Of a stretch of DNA of 64,000 nt, positions 28,186 through 37,277 are shown piece after piece. The position numbers and the translations under genes were made by a program. Origin of the DNA: SAR324 cluster bacterium (GTDB lineage: Bacteria > SAR324 > XYD2-FULL-50-16); NCBI GenBank assembly GCA_028282885.1, contig JANQGX010000086.1, positions 62,001 to 126,000 of the forward strand. Direction: 5' to 3'. Position 1 is the first letter of the stretch, and every line of letters begins with the position of its first letter. The notes below the pieces were generated by a model. The model was given only the letters and a program-made list of their open reading frames with translations. It was not told where the DNA came from and searched no databases.

Positions 28186-29373
28186 GTGGAAAAACATTTT
28201 ATGAGAATCGGCCTGCTTGTTGTTTGTTTTACCGCTATATCCTTCGCCTTTTCATCCTGTGATTTTAATCAGACGCCGGTAAGCACCGAACCGTATAAAA
28301 TAGGCGCTGTTTTATCAATAACCGGAGGTGCCTCTTTCCTCGGAAATCCGGAAAAGAAAACGCTGGAAATGCTGACAGACAAGCTAAACCGACAGGGCGG
28401 AATACACGGTCAACCGATAGAACTGATCATCCGCGATTCCAAGAGTTCACCAACTCTAGCCGCAGAGGCAGTGACAAGATTGGCAACCGAGGATAATGTG
28501 TTGGCTATCATCGGACCTTCAACCAGCGGTTCCACGATTGAGTCCCTCCCTCTTTCCTTAAAACATGAAATTCCGATCATCTCCTGTGCAGCAAGCCATA
28601 AAATTGTTCAGCATAAGTTTACACGAAGGCCTTATTCATGGGTTTTCAAGGTAGCTCAAAGTGATAGTATGGCCGTGGAGGCGATATACGCCTTCATGCA
28701 ATCCAAAAACATCAGGAAAATCGCTGTGATGAGTATCACCAGCGGTTACGGATTGAGCGGACTTACCGAACTAACCAGGCTGGCAATGGACTACGGGATC
28801 GATATCGTTGCCAATGTGAAATATAAACCCGGGGAAAAAGATTTTGAATCCTTGCTGAAGAAAGTAAGGTCCTCACGACCACAGGCCATTGTTAACTGGT
28901 CTATCGGACCCACACAGATATCCGTGGTTAAAGCCTGGAAGAAACTTGGCATGGAGCGCACCCTGATGTTTCAAAGTCACGGATTTGGCAGCCTGAAGAA
29001 TGTGCAACTGGCCGAGGGGGCGGCGGAAGGAGTCTTCCTGCCCCTGGGAGCTGTCAACATTGCCAGAATTCTTCCTGAAAGTCATCCACAGAAAAAGGTC
29101 ACCATGCAATACACCCGGGAATTCAACGATATGTACAATGAACCGGTCAACTCTTTTGGCGGTCACGCCTGGGATGCGTTTTACATGCTGGTGCAGGCTA
29201 TCGAAAAAGCAGGTCCTGACAGAGTGAAAATTCGTGATGAGATCGAAAAGACGACCGGATTCGTGGGACAAGGTGGAGTGTTTAACATGTCGATTAGTGA
29301 TCATGCCGGCCTGGATAGGACAGCTTTCAATATGATCGTAGTGCGCAATAACACTTGGGCCCTCGCCAGATAG
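28186..29373 (+). CDS. LivJ-type periplasmic substrate-binding lipoprotein
   Basis: 395-aa type I periplasmic binding protein of the branched-chain amino acid family. The N-terminus is a lipoprotein signal (hydrophobic run, then FSSC near residue 25). The mature protein opens with YKIGAVLSITGGASFLGNPE and contains IGPSTSGSTI, the usual ligand-cleft segments. The start is a GTG with a good AGGAGA site; an ATG five codons later is less well placed. No permease or ATPase adjoins it. A hybrid histidine kinase follows after 77 bases, so it may feed ligand information to the kinase rather than serve transport. Confidence 0.85.
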   Translation: MEKHFMRIGLLVVCFTAISFAFSSCDFNQTPVSTEPYKIGAVLSITGGASFLGNPEKKTLEMLTDKLNRQGGIHGQPIELIIRDSKSSPTLAAEAVTRLATEDNVLAIIGPSTSGSTIESLPLSLKHEIPIISCAASHKIVQHKFTRRPYSWVFKVAQSDSMAVEAIYAFMQSKNIRKIAVMSITSGYGLSGLTELTRLAMDYGIDIVANVKYKPGEKDFESLLKKVRSSRPQAIVNWSIGPTQISVVKAWKKLGMERTLMFQSHGFGSLKNVQLAEGAAEGVFLPLGAVNIARILPESHPQKKVTMQYTREFNDMYNEPVNSFGGHAWDAFYMLVQAIEKAGPDRVKIRDEIEKTTGFVGQGGVFNMSISDHAGLDRTAFNMIVVRNNTWALAR

Positions 29374-29450
29374 CCGATAAAAAGAAAACCGTTTTGAGGT
29401 TGAACATTATTGGAACCTCGGCCTTTTTGATGATTCTAACGGATTAAAGC

Positions 29451-32400
29451 ATGCCCCGGAATATGGACTCCTCTCATTTTATACGCCAGCCGGACAGCAA
29501 TAACATAGCGACAGGAAAGAGCATTCGTTTTAAACTGACCCTCGCCGTCATTCTATTTGGCACCCTTACAACCGGGATTGTCTCGATTTTGATGTTCACC
29601 TCCACCCGCACCCAGATGCGTAACGACTTCAAACAGAGGCTCCGTGATGTTGTCAGCATCGGCGCCCTGAATATCGATGCGGTAACGCACGACAGGCTTA
29701 TTCTACCTGAACAGGAGGGGAGTCCGGACTACCTTCGAATCAAATCCGTCTTAAAAAAAATCAAAGCGAACGCGGAGGATATCCATTTTGTCTATACCAT
29801 GAGATTGGATGGGGAAGGTAGAATCATGTTCGTGGTGGATGAGACAGACAACCCTGATGAAATTGCCCACCTGGGAGAGATATATACTGATGCCAGCCCA
29901 TATTTGATTCGTAACTTCTCTACCTTAAGTTCTCCCGGCGTGGAGGAGGATTTTTATACAGATCGTTGGGGCACTTGGCTCACCGGATATGCACCGATTC
30001 TTGATAAGGCGGGAAAGAGAGTTGGTGTTCTGGGGATCGATATCAAAGCTGCCAATATACTTGCTTACGAGAGAAAACTCCTGGGTCTTTTTACTGCCAT
30101 CTTCTTTGTCAGCATCCTGTTCTCTTCCCTGTTGGGCGCCTATCTTGGCAAAAGATTTTCAGATCCCATTCTGGCCCTGAAAAACCATGCGGAAAAAATA
30201 GGTTCCGGAGATTTTGAATCCAAAGTGATGGTGGAGAATAATGATGAACTGGGTATTCTGGCCAATACCTTTAATTCCATGACGGCAAAACTCCGTGAAT
30301 TGGTCGGATCCCTTCAAACAGAGATCAGCAGTCGGCATGCGGCAGAAAAGAAATTCAGATCCATTTTTGATAATGCCATGGAGGGAATTTTCCAATCCAG
30401 CCTTAACGGAAAACTGTTGACTGCAAATCCCGCATTTGCATTGATGCTGGGATATGAATCACCTGCCGAGGCCATGGAGCAGATTGAGTGTATTCCTGAA
30501 CAGCTATATGCCGATAAGGAGCAGCGGCAGAGAATTCGGTCCGCCCTGGAGTCCGAAGGGGTCGTATCCGATTTAAAAATCAGAATGTTAAAAAAAGACA
30601 ACAGTGAGATCTGGACGGAACTATCGGCCAAACTGGTTCAGGAGAATGACACCGAACCATTCATCGAAGGACTGCTGAAAGATATCAGCGAGAAACTTGC
30701 CCGCGAAAGCGCAGAAAGGGAACAACAGGTGGCTGAAGCCGCATCTCAGGCCAAAAGTGAGTTTCTGGCCAATATGAGCCATGAGATCAGAACCCCGATG
30801 AATGCAGTTATGGGCTTGACACACCTGGCGTTGAAAACAGATCTGACCTCGAAGCAGGAGGACTATCTGAAAAAGATTCTCAATGCTGCCAGATCCTTGC
30901 TCAGAATCATCAACGATATTCTCGATTTCTCCAAAATCGAAGCAGGCAAGCTTGCTATTGAATCCATTCCTTTTGATATCGAGGAGAGCATGAACAACCT
31001 GGCCGATATCTTCGGTTTCAAAGCAGATGAGAAAAACCTTGAACTGCTTTTTCAGTTCGACAAGGAGGTTCCCACGGCGCTTGAGGGAGATCCATTGAGA
31101 TTAGAGCAGATACTGACCAATCTTATGAGCAATGCGGTTAAGTTCACGGAAAAAGGTAATATCGTCGTCTCCATACGCAATGATTCTACTGCGACAACAC
31201 AAACCGAGGAAGAGGTTCCACTCTTGTTCACGGTAAAAGACACAGGCATCGGACTGAGCAAATCCCAGGCAAAAAAACTCTTCCAATCCTTCACCCAGGC
31301 CGATGACTCGACTACCCGTAAATACGGTGGTACCGGATTGGGACTATCCATCTGTAAAAGCCTGGTGGAATTGATGAACGGGCGAATCTGGGTTGAGAGT
31401 GAACCCGGGCAGGGCAGTGCTTTCCATTTCACAGCCGTCTTCAAAAAACAGGTTGCAAAAACCCCAAGGGTGCTCAATTATCCATCCGACCTGAAAGGAA
31501 TGAAGATCCTGGTTGTGGATGACAATATCACCGCCCGTGAAATTATTTGTGAAATGCTGGAAAGTTTTTCCTTCAGGGCTTATCAATCTCCATCCGGATA
31601 TGAGGCCCTTGCTGATTTAAAACAGGCACAATCTCAAGGCGATCCTTTCAAGCTGGTGATCATGGATTGGAAAATGCCGGGCATGGACGGTATTGAAGCG
31701 TCCCAATTAATCCGTAATCATAAGGATCTGTCCCAAATCCCATCCGTTCTGATGCTCACGGCGTATAGTCATGGAAAAATCCAGCAAAAGGCTGAAAAAG
31801 TCGGCATTCAGAGTTTTCTCCTCAAACCGGTCAATCCGTCACTTCTTTTTGACACCATTATTTCCGTTTTCACAGATTCAAAAGAGACCAGGACCAAAAG
31901 GGTGGTCAGGGATGATATCCGTATTGAAGGACTGGACCAGGTGAGAGGGGCCAGCATTCTGCTTGTTGAAGATTATGAAATCAATCGACAAATAGCAACA
32001 GAACTTCTTGAATCGGAGGGATTCAGAGTAACGTCAGCCGCAAATGGAAAGACAGCCCTTGAGCTATTATCCGAAGGTAAATCCGACCAGGAGTTCGACC
32101 TCGTTCTGATGGATATCCAGATGCCTGAAATGGATGGTTACACGGCAACCCGAAAAATTCGGGAACTGCCAACACAGTCAGGTCAGATACCGATTGTCGC
32201 CATGACAGCGCATGCCCTGCAGAGTGAAAAGGAGAAATGTTTTGCCGTAGGAATGAACGACCATATTGCCAAGCCTATCGATCCCAACCGGTTGATCGAG
32301 TCCCTGGTCAGGTGGATTAAACCCGGAGACAGGAAAGTTTCCGGAAAGCCATCCGCAATAGACTCAACACCCGATCCCAAACTGCCGGAACTCAACCTGG

Positions 32401-33002
32401 AATATTTTGACCAAACCTCGGGATTGAGCAGGGTTGCCGGAAACAAGAAGCTTTATCTGGAATTGTTGATCAAATTCACGCAAAAACACGCCACTGCAGC
32501 CAGGGAGATTCAACTGTATCTGGAACAAAATGAGTTTGAAAAAGCGCGGACTTTGTCGCACGCAGTTAAAGGTATGGCAGGAAACCTGGGAGCAACCGAG
32601 CTTCAACTCAAAGCGGAGGATTTGGAGGAAGGGTTGAAAAGCGGACTATCGGACAATACCTACAGCCACCTTCAGTCATTTCAGGAAGCCCTGGATTTAG
32701 CCATTAGTGAAGTTAAAAAACTGCAACATTTATGCGCTTCAATTGACACGAAACCTGAATCCGGTGATGCGGACCATGGTGAAATTCAAAGCATTTTGAC
32801 AGAATTGCAGTCGGCAATCGTATCCGATTTCGGCACAGCATTGAAAATAATCGAACACTTAAAAAGCCTGTCCAAGCCGGTTGAGACGGAGTTGATGATC
32901 GAATCTCTCCTGGCCCACCTGGAGGCATTCGAGGAAAAGGAAGCCCTGGAATGCATTGACCGATTGCTGGATCTGAATAAACCTGCCAATGGAGGCTCCT
33001 GA
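29451..33002 (+). CDS. Hybrid sensor histidine kinase (HAMP-PAS-HisKA-HATPase-REC-REC-HPt)
   Basis: 1183-aa membrane phosphorelay protein. Membrane helices lie at about 27-50 and 209-231 and flank a periplasmic sensor of about 155 residues. HAMP (233-285), PAS (about 300-415) and HisKA with His444 (NMSHEIRTPMN) follow. The HATPase has its N box near 555-565 and DTGIGL at 597-602. Receiver 1 has Asp739, receiver 2 has Asp888, and an HPt domain has His1037 (LSHAVKG). All phosphotransfer residues are present, so a full internal relay is possible. The response regulator gene begins two bases after its stop. The binding lipoprotein upstream is a plausible ligand partner. Confidence 0.93.
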   Translation: MPRNMDSSHFIRQPDSNNIATGKSIRFKLTLAVILFGTLTTGIVSILMFTSTRTQMRNDFKQRLRDVVSIGALNIDAVTHDRLILPEQEGSPDYLRIKSVLKKIKANAEDIHFVYTMRLDGEGRIMFVVDETDNPDEIAHLGEIYTDASPYLIRNFSTLSSPGVEEDFYTDRWGTWLTGYAPILDKAGKRVGVLGIDIKAANILAYERKLLGLFTAIFFVSILFSSLLGAYLGKRFSDPILALKNHAEKIGSGDFESKVMVENNDELGILANTFNSMTAKLRELVGSLQTEISSRHAAEKKFRSIFDNAMEGIFQSSLNGKLLTANPAFALMLGYESPAEAMEQIECIPEQLYADKEQRQRIRSALESEGVVSDLKIRMLKKDNSEIWTELSAKLVQENDTEPFIEGLLKDISEKLARESAEREQQVAEAASQAKSEFLANMSHEIRTPMNAVMGLTHLALKTDLTSKQEDYLKKILNAARSLLRIINDILDFSKIEAGKLAIESIPFDIEESMNNLADIFGFKADEKNLELLFQFDKEVPTALEGDPLRLEQILTNLMSNAVKFTEKGNIVVSIRNDSTATTQTEEEVPLLFTVKDTGIGLSKSQAKKLFQSFTQADDSTTRKYGGTGLGLSICKSLVELMNGRIWVESEPGQGSAFHFTAVFKKQVAKTPRVLNYPSDLKGMKILVVDDNITAREIICEMLESFSFRAYQSPSGYEALADLKQAQSQGDPFKLVIMDWKMPGMDGIEASQLIRNHKDLSQIPSVLMLTAYSHGKIQQKAEKVGIQSFLLKPVNPSLLFDTIISVFTDSKETRTKRVVRDDIRIEGLDQVRGASILLVEDYEINRQIATELLESEGFRVTSAANGKTALELLSEGKSDQEFDLVLMDIQMPEMDGYTATRKIRELPTQSGQIPIVAMTAHALQSEKEKCFAVGMNDHIAKPIDPNRLIESLVRWIKPGDRKVSGKPSAIDSTPDPKLPELNLEYFDQTSGLSRVAGNKKLYLELLIKFTQKHATAAREIQLYLEQNEFEKARTLSHAVKGMAGNLGATELQLKAEDLEEGLKSGLSDNTYSHLQSFQEALDLAISEVKKLQHLCASIDTKPESGDADHGEIQSILTELQSAIVSDFGTALKIIEHLKSLSKPVETELMIESLLAHLEAFEEKEALECIDRLLDLNKPANGGS

Positions 33003-33003
33003 C

Positions 33004-33612
33004 ATGAATCAGCCCGATGAGCGTGCAAAAATCCTGATCGTCGATGATCAGCCTGAAAACATCCGTATGCTGATGGAACTACTGAGGGATGACTACGCTA
33101 CAATCCCCGCCACCAGCGGAGAAGCTGCACTGGAAAAAGCAAATGAAGAACCGGGACCGGACTTGATCCTGCTTGATATTATAATGGGTGGAATCGACGG
33201 ATACGAAGTCTGTCGAAGGTTGAAAACATCACCGCAAACCCAGGCAATTCCCGTGATTTTCATTTCAGCTGTTTCAGAGGCGATGGATGCAGCCAAAGCC
33301 TTTGACTTGGGCGCCGTCGATTATGTAATGAAGCCCTTCAACCCGGCAACTGTCAAGGCCCGCGTCAAAACCCACATCAAGCTTAATAGTACCTTACAGG
33401 AACTGAAAGATGCCCTTGCCAAAGTGAGGACGCTTAGCGGTCTCCTACCAATCTGCTCTAATTGTAAAAAAGTGAGGGACGACCAGGGGTATTGGAATCA
33501 GATCGAAGTTTATATCGATCAACACTCAGATGCGAGTTTCAGTCACGGTATCTGCCCGGAGTGCACAGAACTCCTCTATCCCGAAATCAACAAAAAGAAG
33601 AAAAGTCAGTGA
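33004..33612 (+). CDS. Response regulator with C-terminal Cys-rich module
   Basis: 202 aa. The receiver domain spans residues 8-122, with Asp58 as the phosphoacceptor and a normal KPF switch Lys. A short coiled coil leads to a conserved tail reading LLPICSNCKKVRD, then YWNQIEVYI and HGICPECTELLYPE. Its CxxC pairs are consistent with a zinc or Fe-S knuckle. This tail occurs in many response regulators and PAS proteins of related bacteria, but I know of no established function. GGAGG at 32991-32995, inside the kinase gene, sets the start at 33004. Likely the output partner of the upstream hybrid kinase. Confidence 0.88.
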   Translation: MNQPDERAKILIVDDQPENIRMLMELLRDDYATIPATSGEAALEKANEEPGPDLILLDIIMGGIDGYEVCRRLKTSPQTQAIPVIFISAVSEAMDAAKAFDLGAVDYVMKPFNPATVKARVKTHIKLNSTLQELKDALAKVRTLSGLLPICSNCKKVRDDQGYWNQIEVYIDQHSDASFSHGICPECTELLYPEINKKKKSQ

Positions 33613-33721
33613 AGAACGCTTGAAGACCGACCCTGCTCTGTCTATTAATCCGAAAGCGTAAACGACAGGGCAACAACACACCTGAACCGGTGAGGTTTGT
33701 AATCGAGGTTGTTTTCCGGGC

Positions 33722-33747
33722 AAAAAAAAACCTCCCGAAGGAGGTTT
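33722..33747 (-). terminator. Rho-independent terminator of the cold-shock gene
   Basis: On the minus strand, AAACCTCC, loop TTCG, then GGAGGTTT, followed by a run of nine T. The stem is perfect and ends about 20 bases after the csp stop. This is the clearest terminator in the window. Confidence 0.93.
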
Positions 33748-33766
33748 GGCATAACGACCCAGGTTT

Positions 33767-33967
33767 TTATTCAACAGTCACGTTGGATGCGGCCGGTCCT
33801 TTCTGTCCCTGTTCGATATCAAAAGATACGCGGTCACCTTCCCTGAGGGTCTTAAAACCGCTCATGTTGATAGCTGAATGATGTACAAACACGTCATCTC
33901 CGCCTTCCTGTTCAATAAATCCAAAACCTTTTGTGTCACTAAACCACTTAACTGTTCCATTAGCCAT
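33767..33967 (-). CDS. Cold-shock domain protein (CspA family)
   Basis: 66-aa single cold-shock domain, an RNA chaperone that melts mRNA structure. RNP1 is KGFGFIE, RNP2 is VFVHHSAI, and the opening GTVKWFSDTKGFGFI is canonical. The ATG at 33967 (MANGTVKWF) was chosen over one five codons upstream. A GGAG lies about 10 bases before it. More than 500 bases separate it from the next gene, leaving room for the long regulatory leader often found in csp genes, though no cold box could be proven by eye. Confidence 0.95.
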   Translation of the reverse strand: MANGTVKWFSDTKGFGFIEQEGGDDVFVHHSAINMSGFKTLREGDRVSFDIEQGQKGPAASNVTVE

Positions 33968-34499
33968 TGTGGATAACTCCATTATTGATTGTTTTAATTT
34001 TCCTAACTTCCAGCATCCACTTACATGACAAATGGTACCTTCGATCAGACATTGACGAACCCTACCGGATTCTGATTTTTAGACCGGAAAAACGTATTTC
34101 CGACCCGAATCGCTTATATTAGTCCATACCTCACCGAATAGCTAAACATTTATCTCTCTTCTGAAAAAAGAATCATTTTTATTGATTTAAAACATCGTTT
34201 TTTCAGCCTGCTCATCACTGAACTGAATTGTATTTATCCTCATCCGCCTGGCAGCCCGGTTAGTATTCACATTTCCAACCTTGCGCAAACTCAAACCCTG
34301 TTGAAGGTTTCTCAAGTGCACAGAATCGCTTGTTACGGTAAGGTTTGATCACCTTTCGATTTCTACCTGGTATCTTCCCCACCCCGGAGATCCGGCTTCG
34401 GTTCGGTTGCAAGAAATCCGATCCTTCCTGTAGAATACGCTTATAATCGAATTGAACTAATTTAAAGAGGCTTAACATGAATTTAATTGAGGCTGCTGA
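33968..34499. other. Divergent intergenic region upstream of csp
   Basis: 532 bases between the cold-shock gene and the MFS carrier. The part near 33968-34150 is AT-rich and is likely to include the csp promoter and leader. A 72-codon open frame on the minus strand (34260-34478) has no ribosome site and no recognisable features, so it is not called. Confidence 0.4.
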
Positions 34500-35765
34500 A
34501 TGAAAGACAGCCCATCTCCTCCGGCACAGGTCAATAGCCCATTCGAGCTGCTTAAAAACGCTGAATTTGCGTGGCTACTATCCAGTAACTTCTCCTTCTT
34601 TTTTGCCATGCAGGCACAGAATGTCATGCGTGCCTGGCTCGCTTTCAAACTAACCGATAGTGAACTGGCCCTTGGTGTGGTCATGTTTGCCATTGCCATT
34701 CCCATGTTTTTTCTGAGCCCTATAGGTGGCATGATGACAGATAGGGCGGACCGTCGCTCCTTGATAATGAAGGGCCAGGCCGCAGTATTTTTGATTGACC
34801 TTGTCATTCTTATTCTCTTGCTGACCGGCTATCTGGAATTTTGGCACTTGCTCTGTTCGGCCGTTATCATCGGTAGTGCGTTTCCGTTTATCATGCCTTC
34901 GCGAAACGCCATCGTTGTCAATATCGTCGGCAAAACAAATCTGGAGCGTGCAATGGCGCTGAATATGGGTGGCGTCAACATGTGCAGGGTGTTAGGACCA
35001 GCCATTGCAGGGCTTTTGATCGATATTGCGGGAGATGGTTACGCTTATATTTTGGGAGTGAGTCTATACGGGTTGGCCCTGGTTTTCATCACCCGGGTCA
35101 GTAAATCCCGAGCGGAAACCGATGGTGAAATACTTTCACCAAAAGACAGCATTATCGAGGGTTTCGTCTATATCAAGGAGCATCGACTGGTCGGGATTCT
35201 CCTCATCTTCGGTCTGGTACCCATGTTTGTGGCCATGCCGTTTCAAAACCTGTTGGTCGTATTTGCGGAAAAGGTATGGGAAGTGGGTCCACGTGGTTTC
35301 GGTTTTCTGGGTGCGTCTTTTGGAGTCGGAGGGATTGTCGGTTCCCTCTGGGTTGCAGTGATGAAAAGCACACACGGCAGGCTGAACTGGATGATGGCCA
35401 GCATTCTGATATTTGGTATCACCCTCTTCTTCTTTGCAATCAGCCCCTATTTCTACCTTGGACTCCTGTTGGCATTTCTGGCCAATGTGTTTATGAGCGT
35501 CCTCAACACCCTCAATAACACCTCAATCCAGCTCCTGATTCCCGATCGCGTTCGGGGAAGAATCACCAGTTTTCTGATGATGTCTTTTTCTCTTCCTCTC
35601 CTGGGAACCCTTCCGGTTGCTGCAGTTGCAGAAGCTTACAGCGCCCCGGTGGCAGTAGCTATGACTTCCGTACTTATCATCATTGCCGCCCTGCTTTTTT
35701 ACGGATTAAGCTGGAATTTGCGAAATATGGATGCCCAGGTGAAAACTGCTAAAAGGTTCAATTGA
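34500..35765 (+). CDS. MFS transporter, EntS/MFS_3 type
   Basis: 421-aa, 12-helix major facilitator of the MFS_3 group that includes the enterobactin exporter EntS. The motif A-like loop GGMMTDRADRRSL lies between helices 2 and 3. PSRNAIV and NMGGVNMCRVLGPAIAG are typical of this group. GAGG sits a few bases before the ATG. Its stop overlaps the next ATG (TGATG), so it is co-translated with the DUF5329 gene. The substrate cannot be read from sequence. Confidence 0.87.
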   Translation: MKDSPSPPAQVNSPFELLKNAEFAWLLSSNFSFFFAMQAQNVMRAWLAFKLTDSELALGVVMFAIAIPMFFLSPIGGMMTDRADRRSLIMKGQAAVFLIDLVILILLLTGYLEFWHLLCSAVIIGSAFPFIMPSRNAIVVNIVGKTNLERAMALNMGGVNMCRVLGPAIAGLLIDIAGDGYAYILGVSLYGLALVFITRVSKSRAETDGEILSPKDSIIEGFVYIKEHRLVGILLIFGLVPMFVAMPFQNLLVVFAEKVWEVGPRGFGFLGASFGVGGIVGSLWVAVMKSTHGRLNWMMASILIFGITLFFFAISPYFYLGLLLAFLANVFMSVLNTLNNTSIQLLIPDRVRGRITSFLMMSFSLPLLGTLPVAAVAEAYSAPVAVAMTSVLIIIAALLFYGLSWNLRNMDAQVKTAKRFN

Positions 35766-36136
35766 TGAAATACCTGGTACTGCCTGTTTTATTATTGCTT
35801 ACCGTTCCACTAAAGGCGGATTGGAAGACTGAAAAAGCAAAAATCGAATATCTGCTTCAGGAAATCTCGATGGTTGAGGGAGTATTTGTCCGCAATGAGA
35901 CTGAACACGCCCCCCAGGAGGCTGTTGAACATCTGAGGATGAAAATCAAACGAGCAATGGAGAGTTGGTTTGCCCCGAAAAAAGAGAAATGGACCGCTGA
36001 GATGTTCATCGATAAATTGGCCAGCAAGTCTTCGCTTTCCGGAAAGCCTTATCAAATTAAGTTAAATGACGGCCGGGTTATCAATTCCCGCGATTGGTTG
36101 AACCGGAAACTGAAACAATTTAAGCCCACCAACTAA
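35765..36136 (+). CDS. DUF5329-family periplasmic protein
   Basis: 123 aa with a signal peptide (MKYLVLPVLLLLTVPLKA). The mature part has the DUF5329 pattern: TEKAKIEYLLQEI, FVRNETEHAPQEAVEHLRMK, IDKLASKSSLSGKPYQI, ending in a DWLNRKL helix. The function of the family is unknown. The start overlaps the MFS stop by one base. Confidence 0.82.
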   Translation: MKYLVLPVLLLLTVPLKADWKTEKAKIEYLLQEISMVEGVFVRNETEHAPQEAVEHLRMKIKRAMESWFAPKKEKWTAEMFIDKLASKSSLSGKPYQIKLNDGRVINSRDWLNRKLKQFKPTN

Positions 36137-36159
36137 TTCGAATTATAAAGTATTGAGTC

Positions 36160-37230
36160 ATGAAAAAGAGCGCAATTGGATTGGTAATGCTCCTGATAAT
36201 CGGATTTGGCTGCTCCACACCGCACTTCAGCGAAGAGGAGTGGCGTAAGCAGGTTGAGAGCGTCAGGGTTGAACAGCTTTACGCTAAACACGAAAAAGAC
36301 GGAATCTATTTTACCCCCTGGTTGGATCTAAGAAAAGGTTTCAGCGACTTGCTGACCTGGAGGCTTTCGGCAAGTCGTCCTTATACCGAACTGGAAGAGA
36401 ATTATCTTCCGGCAGTCATTCCGGATTCAGCCGAAAGGATTGCTGCCAGCTTGGATAGAGATTTTATTCTCTGGATCGGACACAACTCATTTCTGATTAA
36501 AACCGGAACGGAAGTTTGGTTACTCGATCCCATGTTTTCCAAGAGAGCCCTGCTGCCTCCAAGAAAGACTCCCCCTGCATTGACGGCAAGCGAAATCAAT
36601 GAACTATTTGCAAGAGTCAATGTTATTATCTCTCACAATCACTATGACCATCTGGATCAAAAAAGCATAGAAGACCTGTCGGATCAATTCCGATTTTTCG
36701 TCCCGGTGGGATTGAAGGACACTTTGCAGGAATGGAAACCCAATGCCAAAATCGTTGAAATGGATTGGTGGCAGGAGTTGAAACTGACGGAAGAGTTCGA
36801 GCTCCATTGTTTGCCGGCCCAACACTGGTCCCGTCGCGCGTTTGACGCCGAAAACAGTTCCCTTTGGGCCAGTTACATGATTATCACGCCCCGAACAACC
36901 ATCTATTTCGGGGGAGATAGTGGCTATTTTATCGGATATTGGGAGTTCGGACGAAAATACGGGAACATAGACTATGCCCTAATACCGACCACCGCGTATC
37001 ACCCTCGTTGGTTTATGCATAAGGCGCATATGAATATAGAGGAAGCCATCCTGGCATTCAAAGAGCTGGGCGCCCGTTACTTCATTCCCACTCAATGGGG
37101 AACCTTTCATTTAGGGGACGAGCCGGTGGGATACCCTGCTCTCGATCTACAGCGAACCATAGAATCCCGGGATCTGGATCAAAACCGGTTTCTCATCATG
37201 GATATTGGTGAAATCATTGAATTCCATTGA
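36160..37230 (+). CDS. Metallo-beta-lactamase-fold lipoprotein (UlaG/NAPE-PLD-like)
   Basis: 356 aa. A lipoprotein signal (IGFGC near residue 18) precedes a metallo-beta-lactamase domain. Recognisable parts are WIGHNSFLIKTG, the zinc motif HNHYDHLD, YFGGDSGY, and the late histidine in PTQWGTFHLGD. These are shared with the N-acyl-phosphatidylethanolamine phospholipase D branch. A membrane-anchored phosphodiesterase acting on lipids or nucleotides is plausible. It follows the DUF5329 gene by 23 bases and probably belongs to the MFS operon. Confidence 0.85.
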   Translation: MKKSAIGLVMLLIIGFGCSTPHFSEEEWRKQVESVRVEQLYAKHEKDGIYFTPWLDLRKGFSDLLTWRLSASRPYTELEENYLPAVIPDSAERIAASLDRDFILWIGHNSFLIKTGTEVWLLDPMFSKRALLPPRKTPPALTASEINELFARVNVIISHNHYDHLDQKSIEDLSDQFRFFVPVGLKDTLQEWKPNAKIVEMDWWQELKLTEEFELHCLPAQHWSRRAFDAENSSLWASYMIITPRTTIYFGGDSGYFIGYWEFGRKYGNIDYALIPTTAYHPRWFMHKAHMNIEEAILAFKELGARYFIPTQWGTFHLGDEPVGYPALDLQRTIESRDLDQNRFLIMDIGEIIEFH

Positions 37231-37277
37231 TGATTTCACCTGACAAAGGTCGGAAAGCGGTATCGGAGATTTAAAAC

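Noticed and set aside
34260..34478. 72-codon minus-strand frame upstream of the MFS gene
   Set aside because: Weak start, no ribosome site, no recognisable family.
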